In this document: piece after piece, positions 7,845-18,179 of the stretch
Numbering within the stretch: the stretch's first letter is position 1
Layout of the letters: each line of letters begins with the position of its first letter
Assembly: GCF_004793765.1 (NCBI RefSeq)
Contig: NZ_SRYM01000018.1
Span: 1 to 64,000 of the forward strand
Length of the DNA: 64,000 bases
Source of the DNA: Parabacteroides distasonis
GTDB lineage: Bacteria > Bacteroidota > Bacteroidia > Bacteroidales > Tannerellaceae
Direction: 5' to 3'
Program-made: the position numbers and the translations under genes
The notes under the pieces: model-generated
Seen by the model: the letters and a program-made list of their open reading frames with translations, nothing else
Told to the model about the DNA's origin: nothing
Database searches by the model: none

Positions 7845-9008
7845 GTGAGCAAAAAGTCTTTTCTATATATTAACTTGCTATTTGCGTTGTTTTTTTTCTT
7901 GCCCGGACTTCAGGCGAGAGAGAAGACTTTTACGGTCGTGATTGATGCTGGGCATGGCGGGAAAGACCCGGGTGCTAGGGGAGCGAATATTAATGAGAAG
8001 GAGATAAATCTCGCTGTCGCTTTGAAACTGGGGCGATTGATAGAGAATAATGCGGAGGATGTACGTGTGATCTATACTCGTAAGACGGATTGTTTTATCG
8101 AGTTGGACGAACGTGCGAATATAGCGAATCGCAATAAGGCAGATCTTTTCGTGTCTATCCATACAAATGCCGTAAAGCGTGGAAGTACCGTGCAAGGTAC
8201 GGAGACGTATACGCTGGGTTTGGCCCGTAGTGAAGAGAACTTAGAGGTAGCTATGAGCGAGAACTCTGCGATCTTGTTGGAGGATAATTATCAACAGCGG
8301 TATGAGGGATTTGACCCGAACTCTTCGGAGTCATATATCATTTTCGAGTTTATGCAGAATAAGCATATGGAGCAGAGTATTAGTTTGGCTTCCGAGATAC
8401 AGAAATCATTTGGGGCTTGTAAACGGGTAGACCGTGGCGTAAGACAGGCTGGTTTTTTGGTGCTTCGCAAAACGGGCATGCCCAGTGTTCTGGTCGAGTT
8501 GGGGTATATATCGAATCGTCAAGAAGAGCAGTTCATGAGAACCGCCGCTGGACAAAATAAATTGGCAGAAGCGTTGTACGATGCTTTTTGTAAATATAAG
8601 AGGAATTACGATCGCCGTAAAGGAAATATTTCTGGAGTTGTCGCTGCTCCCGTAGCGAATGAGAAAACTCCGCCTCCGGGGAGCGAGGCTGATATCTTAA
8701 ATAAAAAACAGCAAGTCATAAGACAGAAAACTTCAGTTTCTTCTACCACTTCCGTGAACAGGAACACGAAAGGAAAGGTTATATATAAGATACAATTCTT
8801 GACTTCCAATAAGAAGCTTCCTGCTAACTCCCGCTTATTTAAGGGGTACAAGAACGTGGATTTCTATGTGGAGAAGGGTATCTATAAATACACGTATGGC
8901 GAGACTACGGATTTTAACTCGATCCGGAAGATGCGCCGAACGATCGCAAAAGATTTTAAAGATGCTTTCATCATTGCTTTTAAGGATGGGAAGAAGGTGA
9001 AATATTAA
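7845..9008 (+). CDS. N-acetylmuramoyl-L-alanine amidase (Amidase_3) with C-terminal SPOR-like domain
   Basis: Secreted zinc amidase that cuts the bond between MurNAc and the stem peptide, probably during cell division or wall turnover. A signal peptide (MSKKSFLYINLLFALFFFLPGLQA) precedes the catalytic domain. That domain shows VVIDAGHGGKDPGARG, then ERANIANRNKADLFVSIHTNA with a zinc-ligand His, and PSVLVELGYISN near its end. A Lys/Gln-rich linker then leads to a C-terminal SPOR-like region starting around residue 315 (KIQFLTSNKKLP). The start codon is GTG at 7845; an ATG would remove the signal peptide. The MCE gene follows after 37 bp and may be co-transcribed. Confidence 0.92.
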   Translation: MSKKSFLYINLLFALFFFLPGLQAREKTFTVVIDAGHGGKDPGARGANINEKEINLAVALKLGRLIENNAEDVRVIYTRKTDCFIELDERANIANRNKADLFVSIHTNAVKRGSTVQGTETYTLGLARSEENLEVAMSENSAILLEDNYQQRYEGFDPNSSESYIIFEFMQNKHMEQSISLASEIQKSFGACKRVDRGVRQAGFLVLRKTGMPSVLVELGYISNRQEEQFMRTAAGQNKLAEALYDAFCKYKRNYDRRKGNISGVVAAPVANEKTPPPGSEADILNKKQQVIRQKTSVSSTTSVNRNTKGKVIYKIQFLTSNKKLPANSRLFKGYKNVDFYVEKGIYKYTYGETTDFNSIRKMRRTIAKDFKDAFIIAFKDGKKVKY

Positions 9009-9045
9009 TGATTTAGGAATAAATTATACATTATAAATAAAAGAA

Positions 9046-9930
9046 ATGAAAAGTGTATTCACTAAAGAGGCGAAGATCGGACTTGTGACGATCGTAAGTC
9101 TGGCGTTATTGTATTTAGGCATTAATTATCTGAAGGGTATTAATCTGTTTCAACCGGTGAACCATTACTACGTATCATTCAGCAACGTAAAGGGAGTGAC
9201 GATTTCCAGCCCTGTATTTGTGGATGGTTTTAAGGTGGGATTGGTTCGTGATATTGTTTATGATTATGATACGACCGGTAAGATCATCGTTGAGGTTAGC
9301 TTGGAAGATAAGATGAGACTGAATAAGGGCAGTTATATAGCGGTTGTTAATACTTTCTTAAGCGGAGCTGAGTTGCATATCCACTTGAATACTTACGTAG
9401 ACGACTTCTTGAAGCCAGGTTCTACGGTTGAGGGACGAATGGAAGAGGATATGATGCAATCCGTACAGGAGAAGATCTTGCCAAGCGTTGAGAACCTTTT
9501 GCCGAAGATCGACACGATTTTGGGTAGCTTGCAAACCTTGATCGCTCATCCGGCCTTGGCTCAATCCTTGAATCATATCGAAAAAACGACTAGTAACCTA
9601 GAGGTGTCTACCCGTCAGTTGAATCAGATGTTGAGTAAGGATGTACCGGGTATCGTGAATAACTTGAAGACGATGACGGATAATTTCTCGGAGGTGAGCG
9701 CCAACTTGAAAGAATTGGATTTGGCTACAACGGTCAATTCCATCAATGCGACTTTGGCGAACTTGAAGTTGACTACGGATAAATTGAACTCGACAGACAA
9801 TAGTATCGGCTTGTTGTTAAACGATAAAGGATTGTATGATAATCTGAACAGCACGATGGACAATGCCTCCAAGCTATTGCTGGATTTGAGGGAGAATCCG
9901 AAGAGATACGTCCATTTCTCTGTTTTTTGA
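9046..9930 (+). CDS. MCE/MlaD-family lipid-transport protein
   Basis: The 294-residue protein has one N-terminal membrane anchor (GLVTIVSLALLYLGINYLKG). It is followed by an MCE domain (YYVSFSNVKGVTISSPVFVDGFKVGLV, then a DKMRLNKGSYIAV core), the fold that forms hexameric rings moving phospholipids across the periplasm. The C-terminal half is a long amphipathic, leucine-rich helix with Asn-rich repeats, as in other single-MCE proteins. The ATPase and permease partners (MlaE/MlaF) are not in this window. It follows the amidase gene, as is common in this order. Confidence 0.88.
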   Translation: MKSVFTKEAKIGLVTIVSLALLYLGINYLKGINLFQPVNHYYVSFSNVKGVTISSPVFVDGFKVGLVRDIVYDYDTTGKIIVEVSLEDKMRLNKGSYIAVVNTFLSGAELHIHLNTYVDDFLKPGSTVEGRMEEDMMQSVQEKILPSVENLLPKIDTILGSLQTLIAHPALAQSLNHIEKTTSNLEVSTRQLNQMLSKDVPGIVNNLKTMTDNFSEVSANLKELDLATTVNSINATLANLKLTTDKLNSTDNSIGLLLNDKGLYDNLNSTMDNASKLLLDLRENPKRYVHFSVF

Positions 9931-10295
9931 TTATGTTAAAAAATCATAGCATAAAAGACATTATTTAGAATCGTTCTAATTAGATAAAAAGTAAGGGGAC
10001 TTCTTTGATTATAAGCATAAGGTCTTTAGGTAAAGTAAGATAGATGCTTCCTGAGGCCTTATCCTGTCACCGGACGTCGGTGTTTACGCTTTTGTAGAGG
10101 TCTCTAAAATAAAGGGTTTTTGGACGTTGACTTCTCTAAGTGTCAGTAAATTAGATATGTAGTGGTAACTGTCTGAACCTAAAAGGGATATTGGAAATTC
10201 ATATTTACCAAACAAAATAGCACTTTTTTTTTCGGAATTAATTTCTAAACTTTGTAGTCCGAATGTGAAAAGTATTAGTGGGAGAGAAAGAAAAC
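9931..10295. other. Intergenic region before dnaA
   Basis: 365 bp without a convincing gene. It contains a short dyad (TTAGAA-TCG-TTCTAA near 9967-9981) and an imperfect hairpin (ATAAGG near 10018 with CCTTAT near 10056) that may terminate the MCE transcript. No cluster of DnaA boxes (TTATCCACA-like) is visible, so this is not called an origin. Confidence 0.6.
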
Positions 10296-11693
10296 ATGCA
10301 GACTGATTATCAAACATTGTGGAATAAGTGCCTTACGGTTATAAAGGATATTGTGCCTAAGGCAGCTTTTGACACATGGTTCGTGCCTATCGTTCCGTTA
10401 TCATACGAAGACAAGAAGTTTACCATACAGGTACCTAGTCAATTCTTCTATGAGTATTTGGAAGAGAAGTACGTTAATGTATTGAAAGTTACATTGTATC
10501 GCGTAATCGGTCAAGGAACCATTCTTAACTACCGTATTATGGTGGATAAGACAACCGGAGGTACGGTTGATTATCCGGCGGAGAATGCTTCTACCGCTGT
10601 AAAGAAGGTCACTCCCAAGGATGCAAACAAGGCTCCGAATCCTTTTATGACGACAGTTCCGCAGGATTTGGATCCTCAGTTGAATCCGAAGTATAATTTT
10701 GATAATTATTTCGAGGGTACAAGCAACAAGCTAGTTCGTACGGCGGGTGAGGCTGTTGCCCAGAATCCGGGAAAGACTACGTTTAACCCGTTGTTCATTT
10801 TTGGCCCGTCAGGAGTAGGTAAAACTCATTTATGCCATGCGATCGGAACTCGGATACGGGAGTTGCATCCAGAAAAGAAAGTGTTGTATGTATCTTCGCA
10901 TTTGTTTCGGGTACAGTTTACGGACGCTATCCGTAAGAATACGACTAATGATTTCTTGAATTTCTATCAGAATATCGATGTGCTGCTGTTGGATGATATA
11001 CAGGAGTTGATCGGTATGGATAAGACCCAGAATACATTCTTCCATATTTTCAACCACCTGCATCAGTTGGGTAAGCAGCTTATTTTGACTTCTGATAAGC
11101 CGCCTGTGGATTTGCAAGGGATGGAAGAGCGTTTGATCACCCGTTTAAAATGGGGATTGACGGCTGAGTTGAGCCGTCCGGATCTGGATCTACGTAAGAA
11201 GATACTGAAGAATAAGATCAACCATGACGGAATCATGATTCCGGATGAGGTCTTTAACTTTATTGCTAATAATGTGACGGAGAATGTTCGTGATTTGGAA
11301 GGTATTCTTGTCTCTTTGATGGCTAATGCTGTTATCAATAATCGTGAGATCGATCTGCCGCTGACGAAACGTGTGGTTAGCCAAGCAGTCCGATTAGAGA
11401 AGAAACAGATTTCCGTACAGATGATTCAGGAGATTGTTTGCAAGTATTTCAACTTGGAGCAATCGGTTATCCAGACTAATTCCCGTAAACGGGAAATCGT
11501 GCAAGCCCGTCAGATCACGATGTATTTGGCGAAGAAATATACGGACTCCTCTTTTTCCCATATTGGAAAGATTGTAGGAAAGAAAGACCATGCGACAGTC
11601 TTGCATGCTTGTAAGACGATTAAAGACCAAATTGAGACCAGTAAGTCTTTCCGTTCTTCCGTAGAGGAAATCGAGGTCTTGCTCAAGAACTAA
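10296..11693 (+). CDS. dnaA: Chromosomal replication initiator protein DnaA
   Basis: AAA+ ATPase that melts the replication origin. Domain I is at the N-terminus ([25 protein letters not shown]) and a flexible linker is near residues 85-125. The AAA+ core has Walker [15 protein letters not shown] and Walker [11 protein letters not shown], and the C-terminal DNA-binding domain carries the signature [14 protein letters not shown]. The ATG at 10296 is preceded by GGAGAGAAAG. An in-frame GTG six codons upstream is less likely. Length of about 465 residues is normal. No replication gene such as dnaN is beside it, as expected in Bacteroidetes. Confidence 0.97.
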   Translation: MQTDYQTLWNKCLTVIKDIVPKAAFDTWFVPIVPLSYEDKKFTIQVPSQFFYEYLEEKYVNVLKVTLYRVIGQGTILNYRIMVDKTTGGTVDYPAENASTAVKKVTPKDANKAPNPFMTTVPQDLDPQLNPKYNFDNYFEGTSNKLVRTAGEAVAQNPGKTTFNPLFIFGPSGVGKTHLCHAIGTRIRELHPEKKVLYVSSHLFRVQFTDAIRKNTTNDFLNFYQNIDVLLLDDIQELIGMDKTQNTFFHIFNHLHQLGKQLILTSDKPPVDLQGMEERLITRLKWGLTAELSRPDLDLRKKILKNKINHDGIMIPDEVFNFIANNVTENVRDLEGILVSLMANAVINNREIDLPLTKRVVSQAVRLEKKQISVQMIQEIVCKYFNLEQSVIQTNSRKREIVQARQITMYLAKKYTDSSFSHIGKIVGKKDHATVLHACKTIKDQIETSKSFRSSVEEIEVLLKN

Positions 11694-11718
11694 ATTAAGG
11701 ATCCCTATATAGTAGGAT

Positions 11719-11752
11719 AAGGACGTCTCTTTGAAGAGGCGTCCTTTTTTTG
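11719..11752 (+). terminator. Terminator after dnaA
   Basis: AAGGACGTCTCTT pairs with AAGAGGCGTCCTT around a TG loop, followed by a T tract, about 25 bp after the dnaA stop. Confidence 0.88.
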
Positions 11753-11951
11753 TTTTGGTAAATTTGCGCAAGTGTTAAGTTTTCTTTTTGGGAAACTATT
11801 TACTGTCTACTTTTGTTTAAGTAATTGAATATGTGAGACTGTAGGTTCTGTTTTGGGAAACTTTTTAATAAGAATTCTTTTTAACGCAGGGTAATTTGGA
11901 TAACTGGTAAAGTATGCGTAAACTTGCAGTCGCAAAATAAATATAATAATT

Positions 11952-14492
11952 GTGGATCGTAAAACTTACACTTTTGACGAAGCGTTTAAGGCTTCATTGG
12001 ATTACTTTACCGGTGATGAGCTCGCCGCTAAAGTATGGGTAAATAAATATGCCTTGAAGGATGCGTTTGGAAATATCTATGAGAAATCTCCGAATGATAT
12101 GCATCATCGCTTGGCAAGTGAGATTACCCGTGTGGAAAAAAAGTATCCGAATCCGTTGTCGGAACAAGAACTTTTCGACCTGTTTGATCATTTCCGTTAT
12201 ATTGTTCCGCAAGGAAGTCCGATGACGGGAATTGGCAATGATTATCAAATTGCCTCACTCTCTAATTGTTTTGTTATTGGATTGGACGGACAAGCGGATT
12301 CATATGGTGCGATTATCCGTATTGACGAAGAACAGGTACAATTGATGAAGCGTCGTGGTGGTGTAGGTCATGATCTTTCCCATATCCGCCCGAAAGGTTC
12401 TCCGGTTAAGAATTCAGCGTTGACTTCTACCGGATTGGTTCCGTTTATGGAACGCTACTCGAATTCCACCCGTGAAGTAGCCCAAGATGGCCGTCGTGGA
12501 GCTTTGATGTTGAGCGTTTCTATTAAGCATCCAGACTCGGAGGCATTTATTGACGCTAAGATGACGGAGGGTAAGGTTACAGGTGCAAATGTGTCTGTGA
12601 AGATTGATGATGATTTCATGAATGCCGCAGTTAATGGTGGTACCTATAAGCAACAATATCCAATTGATTCGGATTCTCCCGTTTATGTAAAGGATATCGA
12701 TGCTTCAGGCTTATGGAAAAAAATTATTCATAATGCTTGGAAATCCGCTGAACCAGGTGTGTTATTCTGGGACACGATCTTACGTGAGTCTGTACCAGAC
12801 TGCTATGCGGATTTGGGATTCCGTACGGTTTCTACAAATCCTTGTGGTGAGATACCTCTTTGTCCGTATGATAGCTGCCGTTTGCTAGCGATCAATTTAT
12901 ATTCATATGTGGTAAATCCATTCACTCCGGATGCTTATTTCGATTATGATTTGTTTAAGAAGCATGTAGGTTTGGCCCAGCGGATTATGGATGATATCAT
13001 TGATTTGGAATCGGAGAAGATCGAGATGATTTTGGGTAAGATCGACTCGGATCCGGAATCCATGGAGGTAAGACAAACAGAGCGTCATTTGTGGGAAAAG
13101 ATCCAACGGAAGACTTTGCAAGGACGTCGTACAGGTGTGGGTATCACGGCGGAAGGTGATATGATTGCTGCTTTAGGCCTACGTTATGGAACAGAAGAAG
13201 CAACCGATTGCGCAGAACTTATACAGAAAACGTTAGCTTTGGCTGCTTATCGTTCATCCGTAATGTTGGCGAAAGAACGGGGCGCTTTTGAAATCTTTGA
13301 TGCGAAACGTGAGGAAAAGAACCCATTCATCAACCGTTTGCGTGAGGCTGATCCTGCTTTATATGAGGATATGTTGAAATATGGCCGTCGTAATATCGCT
13401 TGCTTAACAATCGCTCCGACAGGAACGACTAGCTTGATGACACAGACCACTTCCGGTATAGAGCCGGTATTCTTGCCGGTATATAAGCGTCGTCGCAAAG
13501 TAAACCCGAATGATTCCGAAGCTCGTGTGGACTTCGTGGATGAGACTGGTGACGCTTTCGAGGAGTATATCGTATTCCATCATAAGTTCGTAACATGGAT
13601 GCAAGCGAATGGTTATTCGACGAATAAGAAATATACACAAGAAGAAGTGGAGGAGCTAGTTGCTAAGTCTCCTTATTATAAAGCGACTTCTAATGATGTC
13701 GATTGGTTACAAAAAGTCCGTATGCAAGGACGCATCCAGAAATGGGTGGATCATTCTATCAGCGTAACGATCAATTTGCCGAATGATGTAAGTGAGGAAT
13801 TGGTAGACTCTTTGTATGTTGAGGCATGGAGATGCGGATGTAAAGGATGTACGGTTTATCGGGATGGTTCTCGTTCCGGTGTCTTGATCGCTACGGATAA
13901 AAAGAAGAAAAAAGAGGATTGCAACTGCATGCAACCACCGGTTATCGTATCTACCCGTCCTCGTGAATTGGATGCGGATGTGGTAAAATTCCAGAATAAC
14001 CGTGAGAAATGGATCGCTTTCGTAGGTTTGCTGAACGGACGTCCGTATGAGATCTTTACGGGCTTGGCTGATGACGAAGAGGGTATCATGTTACCCAAAA
14101 ACGTATCTAAGGGGGCGATTATCAAGAGCTATGATGAGGATGGAAATAAGCATTACGACTTCCAATTCAAGAATAAACGCGGTTATAAGATGACAATCGA
14201 GGGCTTGGATGGTAAGTTTAATCCGGAATATTGGAACTACGCTAAATTGATCTCCGGTGTGCTCCGTTACGGAATGCCTATCGATCAGGTTATAAAACTT
14301 GTACAGGGTATGGAGTTGAATAGCGAGTCTATCAATACTTGGAAGAATGGGGTGGAACGGGCCTTGAAGAAATATTTACCGAACGGCATGGAAGCGAAAG
14401 GACAGAAATGCCCGAACTGTGGGTTGGAGACTTTGATTTATCAAGAAGGTTGCTTGATCTGTACGAATTGTGGAGCTTCTAAATGCGGTTAA
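11952..14492 (+). CDS. nrdJ: Adenosylcobalamin-dependent ribonucleoside-diphosphate reductase (class II)
   Basis: Makes deoxyribonucleotides using adenosylcobalamin as radical source, without oxygen. The 846-residue protein starts at GTG 11952 (MDRKTYTFDEAF). Conserved points are SNCFVIGLDG with the first redox Cys, VQLMKRRGGVGHDLSHIRP, and the catalytic-loop motif STNPCGEIPL. It also has ITAEGDMIAALGLRYG and the C-terminal CGCKGCTVYRDGSRSGVL. The very end is a zinc ribbon with two Cys pairs (CPNC and CTNC), common in this subgroup. Genes that complete the cofactor lie 6.6 kb away (888-5293). The glucanotransferase gene follows after 23 bp. Confidence 0.95.
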   Translation: MDRKTYTFDEAFKASLDYFTGDELAAKVWVNKYALKDAFGNIYEKSPNDMHHRLASEITRVEKKYPNPLSEQELFDLFDHFRYIVPQGSPMTGIGNDYQIASLSNCFVIGLDGQADSYGAIIRIDEEQVQLMKRRGGVGHDLSHIRPKGSPVKNSALTSTGLVPFMERYSNSTREVAQDGRRGALMLSVSIKHPDSEAFIDAKMTEGKVTGANVSVKIDDDFMNAAVNGGTYKQQYPIDSDSPVYVKDIDASGLWKKIIHNAWKSAEPGVLFWDTILRESVPDCYADLGFRTVSTNPCGEIPLCPYDSCRLLAINLYSYVVNPFTPDAYFDYDLFKKHVGLAQRIMDDIIDLESEKIEMILGKIDSDPESMEVRQTERHLWEKIQRKTLQGRRTGVGITAEGDMIAALGLRYGTEEATDCAELIQKTLALAAYRSSVMLAKERGAFEIFDAKREEKNPFINRLREADPALYEDMLKYGRRNIACLTIAPTGTTSLMTQTTSGIEPVFLPVYKRRRKVNPNDSEARVDFVDETGDAFEEYIVFHHKFVTWMQANGYSTNKKYTQEEVEELVAKSPYYKATSNDVDWLQKVRMQGRIQKWVDHSISVTINLPNDVSEELVDSLYVEAWRCGCKGCTVYRDGSRSGVLIATDKKKKKEDCNCMQPPVIVSTRPRELDADVVKFQNNREKWIAFVGLLNGRPYEIFTGLADDEEGIMLPKNVSKGAIIKSYDEDGNKHYDFQFKNKRGYKMTIEGLDGKFNPEYWNYAKLISGVLRYGMPIDQVIKLVQGMELNSESINTWKNGVERALKKYLPNGMEAKGQKCPNCGLETLIYQEGCLICTNCGASKCG

Positions 14493-14515
14493 ATAATCAA
14501 CTAAATCTATATATC

Positions 14516-17203
14516 ATGAAAGTCACTTTTAATATAAACTTCCATACCGTTTGGGGACAGAAGTTATGTGTAGTGGGTTCCATACCGGAATTAGGTTCTT
14601 GGGAACCTGCTCTGGCTAAAGAGATGAATTACTCTGGGGATGGAAACTGGAAGCTAGAACTGCATCTTCCATCCAATATAAAAGATATAGAATATAGATA
14701 TTTTTTAAGTGTTAATGATAAGCAGATTTTTGAGGAGTGGGAAAAGAATCACTGGATTGTATTGGATGGCCAATCTGATTCTTACATCCTTTATGATTAT
14801 TGGCAAATCCGTCCGGATAATCTAGCCTTTTATTCTTCGGCTTTCACCAAAAGTTTATTCGCTCATCCCTGCAATACATATGAGAGGGTTGTTAGGAGTG
14901 GTAGAAAATTGGTGATAAAGATATCCGCTCCTCGGGTGGAAAAGAATCAGTGTGTAGCCATTACCGGAAATCAGGAATGCTTAGGTAATTGGCATCCGGA
15001 TAAGGCTTTGTTGCTGAGTTGCGATACATTCCCGGAATGGCATATTGATTTGGATGCTGCGGAGATACGATATCCTTTAGAATATAAATTTTTGGTTTGG
15101 GATAATGATTCCCGCCAGCCTTTGTATTGGGAGAGTGATGAGAATCGTATTCTAAGTCTTGTTCCCCAAAAGCAGGGTGAGACCGTTGTAATATCTGGTC
15201 TTTACTTCCGAGATAGCTTACCGTTATGGCGTTGTGCAGGCTCGGTTATCCCCGTTTTTTCCTTGCGTTCGGAAAAAAGTTTTGGAGTAGGAGATTTGGG
15301 AGATTTGCGAATGTTGGTGGATTGGGCAAGAAAGACGCACCAACGTATCATTCAAGTATTACCTATGAATGATACGACGATGACCCATACTTGGGTGGAT
15401 TCCTATCCGTATAGCGCTATTTCTATTTATGCCCTTCATCCGATGTATGTGGATTTATCTGCTTTGGGAGCCTTGCGAGATCCAGAAAGAGTCGCTTTTT
15501 ATGCTGGGAAGCAAGAAAAATTAAACGCAAAAGATACGGTCGATTACGAAGAAGTATTGAAATATAAATTGGGTTATTGTCAAGAATATTTTGCGCAAGA
15601 AGGCAAGGCTCTATTAGATATGCCGGAGTTTAAAGAGTTTTTGGCGCAAAATGAGTCATGGTTGATGCCTTACGCTGCTTATTGCTTCTTGAGGGAAAGC
15701 TATGGGACATCTGATTTCTCTCAATGGCAAGATAATTCTATTTACAATAAGACACGTGTCTGGGCTCTATGCCAGAAAGAGAGTGACGCATGGCCGGAGA
15801 TCTCGTTCACTTATTTCTTGCAATATGTATTGCACAACCAATTCAAGTCGGTATCGGATTATGCCCGTAAAAATGGAGTTGTATTGAAAGGTGATTTACC
15901 AATTGGCGTGAGTCGCACTAGCGTTGAGGCTTGGACGGAGCCAAAATATTTTAATATGAATGGACAAGCTGGCGCTCCACCAGATGATTTCTCCATGAAC
16001 GGTCAAAACTGGCTGTTTCCTACTTATAATTGGAATGCGATGGAGGCAGATAATTTCTCTTGGTGGAAAAAGCGCTTTGCTAAGTTAGGTGATTATTTTG
16101 ATTGTTTCCGTATAGATCATATTTTGGGATTTTTCCGGATTTGGGAGGTTCCTTGTGAATATGTGCAAGGGCTTTGCGGCCATTTCAATCCAGCGTTGCC
16201 ATTCTCGAAAGAAGAGATTGAGCAGTATGGATTGAATTTTAACGAGTCTCGTTTTACGACTCCACATATCAATCGACAATTCTTATCGGAATTGTTTGAA
16301 GAAAATGCAGAAGAGGTTATAGGAGCTTATTTGGTACAATTTTCCTCCCAGCATTATGTATTAAAATCGTTCTGTGATACGCAAAGGAAGATTGAGGTGT
16401 TGTTTGCGGATAAAGTGGATCCTGTTTCCCTGCGGATCAAGAACGGCCTGTTTACAATTGCGAATGAAGTATTATTCCTTCGTGATCCAAGAGAGACCGA
16501 TAAGTTTCATCCTCGGATCTCGGCGAATCGATCCTATATCTATCAGGAATTGAGTGGGGCAGACCGTTATGCGTTCGATCAGTTATACTGGCATTTCTTC
16601 TATCATCGTCATAATGATTTCTGGAAGGCGCAAGCGTTTAAACGTTTGACACCATTGGTTGCATCTACGGAAATGTTGGTTTGTGGAGAGGACTTAGGTA
16701 TGATCCCTGCCTCTGTTCCCGAGGTTATGAATAAGTTGCAAATACTAAGTCTTGAGATTGAGCGTATGCCGAAGAGTCCTCAACGGGAATTTTCCGATAT
16801 GTTTAATTTGCCTTATCATTCCGTTTGTACAACTTCCACGCATGATATGACTCCTCTTCGCAATTGGTGGAAAGAAGATCCGGAGAAGACACGACGTTAT
16901 TACAACCAAGTATTGCTGCGGATCGGTGAGGCTCCGGATGAATGCACGACTGATATCGCAACCCAGATTATATCTAATCATTTGAAGACTCGTTCCATGT
17001 TGACGATTATCCCGTTGCAGGATTGGTTCGCCATGGATGATTCTATCAAGCGAAAGGATATAGAACCCGAGCGTATTAATGTTCCCGCAAATTCAAAGCA
17101 TTATTGGCGCTACCGGATGCATGTTACGTTGGAACAGCTTTTACAAGCTGATAACCTGAATAATAAGATCGTCTCGTTGATAAAAGAGGCCGGAAGAAAA
17201 TAA
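14516..17203 (+). CDS. malQ: 4-alpha-glucanotransferase (GH77) with two N-terminal starch-binding domains
   Basis: Transfers maltooligosaccharide units between alpha-1,4 glucans in the cytoplasm. Two CBM20-like modules lead (about residues 1-115, VWGQKLCVVGSIPELGSWEP; and 125-235, CVAITGNQECLGNWHPDKAL). The GH77 barrel then shows FRIDHILGFFRIWEVP with the nucleophile Asp near residue 531 and GEDLGMIPASVPEVM with the acid/base Glu near 723. It also shows STHDMTPLRNWW with a transition-state Asp. This large architecture is the plant DPE2/Bacteroidetes type, not the short E. coli type. The ATG at 14516 is used; the frame remains open further upstream. There is no signal peptide. Confidence 0.95.
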   Translation: MKVTFNINFHTVWGQKLCVVGSIPELGSWEPALAKEMNYSGDGNWKLELHLPSNIKDIEYRYFLSVNDKQIFEEWEKNHWIVLDGQSDSYILYDYWQIRPDNLAFYSSAFTKSLFAHPCNTYERVVRSGRKLVIKISAPRVEKNQCVAITGNQECLGNWHPDKALLLSCDTFPEWHIDLDAAEIRYPLEYKFLVWDNDSRQPLYWESDENRILSLVPQKQGETVVISGLYFRDSLPLWRCAGSVIPVFSLRSEKSFGVGDLGDLRMLVDWARKTHQRIIQVLPMNDTTMTHTWVDSYPYSAISIYALHPMYVDLSALGALRDPERVAFYAGKQEKLNAKDTVDYEEVLKYKLGYCQEYFAQEGKALLDMPEFKEFLAQNESWLMPYAAYCFLRESYGTSDFSQWQDNSIYNKTRVWALCQKESDAWPEISFTYFLQYVLHNQFKSVSDYARKNGVVLKGDLPIGVSRTSVEAWTEPKYFNMNGQAGAPPDDFSMNGQNWLFPTYNWNAMEADNFSWWKKRFAKLGDYFDCFRIDHILGFFRIWEVPCEYVQGLCGHFNPALPFSKEEIEQYGLNFNESRFTTPHINRQFLSELFEENAEEVIGAYLVQFSSQHYVLKSFCDTQRKIEVLFADKVDPVSLRIKNGLFTIANEVLFLRDPRETDKFHPRISANRSYIYQELSGADRYAFDQLYWHFFYHRHNDFWKAQAFKRLTPLVASTEMLVCGEDLGMIPASVPEVMNKLQILSLEIERMPKSPQREFSDMFNLPYHSVCTTSTHDMTPLRNWWKEDPEKTRRYYNQVLLRIGEAPDECTTDIATQIISNHLKTRSMLTIIPLQDWFAMDDSIKRKDIEPERINVPANSKHYWRYRMHVTLEQLLQADNLNNKIVSLIKEAGRK

Positions 17204-17210
17204 AAAATTG

Positions 17211-17240
17211 AGGGCCGTATCGAAAAGTGCGGCCCTTTTT
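17211..17240 (+). terminator. Terminator after malQ
   Basis: AGGGCCG at 17211-17217 pairs with CGGCCCT at 17230-17236, followed by TTTTT. It lies just after the malQ stop and before the convergent bactofilin gene. Confidence 0.88.
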
Positions 17241-17277
17241 AAAATAGTAAGTGGAAAAATACTGATTTAATTTGAGT

Positions 17278-17652
17278 TTATTTGTCCGTTTTCTTTTTCT
17301 CGGAACACATCGTGCAGGCTCCGTTAAACCGTGCGTTTGGTTCGATTTCTAAGGATTGGGTATATATATCTCCCTTAATGATTGCCGTTGATTTTAGGAC
17401 AAGTTTCGCGCTTACTTTTATGGAACCATCTACCTCACCGAGAATCTCGGCATTTTCGGAGACGATATTACCTATTACGCTACCTTTGGGACCGATAACG
17501 ATCTTGCTGTTGCAACTGATGTCTCCTTCTACTTTTCCATCCAAGCGAAAGTCTGTTTCTGTTATAATATTACCCTTTATGGTTGTCCCAGCCGCTAAAG
17601 CATTATGCAAGCCACCAGCGGAGTTTTCATCTTTTTGTTTTATTCCCATCAT
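17278..17652 (-). CDS. Bactofilin-family polymer-forming cytoskeletal protein
   Basis: A 124-residue soluble protein. Its centre (GTTIKGNIITETDFRLDGKVEGDISCNSKI, then GPKGSVIGNIVSENAEILGEVDG) shows the short hydrophobic and glycine periodicity of the right-handed beta-helix DUF583/bactofilin fold. The termini are short and polar. Bactofilins polymerise without nucleotides and organise cell-wall enzymes. It is convergent with malQ and divergent from folB. Met1 or Met2 may be the start. A minus-strand TATATTTG at 17674-17681 is a plausible -7 box. Confidence 0.9.
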   Translation of the reverse strand: MMGIKQKDENSAGGLHNALAAGTTIKGNIITETDFRLDGKVEGDISCNSKIVIGPKGSVIGNIVSENAEILGEVDGSIKVSAKLVLKSTAIIKGDIYTQSLEIEPNARFNGACTMCSEKKKTDK

Positions 17653-17740
17653 AATGTGTTGTTACTTGGTTGGCAAATATAAGATTATTTTTTTGCAGGA
17701 AGGTTTACTTTCTATATATTTACAGATAAATTAAAAGATT

Positions 17741-18109
17741 ATGACAACAAAGATTGAATTACGGAGGATGACGTTCTATGCCTATCATGGCGTGGTACCC
17801 CAAGAAACCCAGGTAGGGAATACTTTTATCGTGGATTTGATATTGACAGCTCCGTTGGAGGATGCGGTATGGAGTGACGATTTGAACGATACGATCAATT
17901 ATGCCACAGTATATGAGACCGTGAAAGCGGAAATGGCTATCCCCTCGAAACTTCTCGAGCATGTGGCGGGACGTATCTTGAAGACTTTGAAAGAGAGATT
18001 CCCGCAGATCACGGAGGTGGAACTTGTCTTGTCTAAATTGAATCCTCCGTTTGGCGGAGATATTCATAGTGCTTCGATAATTCTTAAAGAAAGCTTTCTT
18101 TCTGTTTAG
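17741..18109 (+). CDS. folB: Dihydroneopterin aldolase
   Basis: Folate pathway enzyme converting 7,8-dihydroneopterin to 6-hydroxymethyl-7,8-dihydropterin and glycolaldehyde. The 122-residue protein shows IELRRMTFYAYHGVVPQETQVGNTFIVDL, including the family Tyr and Glu, then NYATVYETVK, LLEHVAGRI and a C-terminal LSKLNPPFGGDIHSASI with the catalytic Lys. Length is typical of the octameric enzyme. It is followed by the hydrogenase gene after 70 bp; no functional link is evident. Confidence 0.95.
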   Translation: MTTKIELRRMTFYAYHGVVPQETQVGNTFIVDLILTAPLEDAVWSDDLNDTINYATVYETVKAEMAIPSKLLEHVAGRILKTLKERFPQITEVELVLSKLNPPFGGDIHSASIILKESFLSV

Positions 18110-18179
18110 AAACTTTTATTTATCTTCGCGTTTGTAAAGAAATAATGCGATATACTAAAAGCACAAATACGATAACATT

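Noticed and set aside
9931-10295. Replication origin next to dnaA
   Set aside because: No cluster of TTATCCACA-like boxes or AT-rich 13-mers is seen on either side of dnaA; one TTATCCTGT-like word is not enough.
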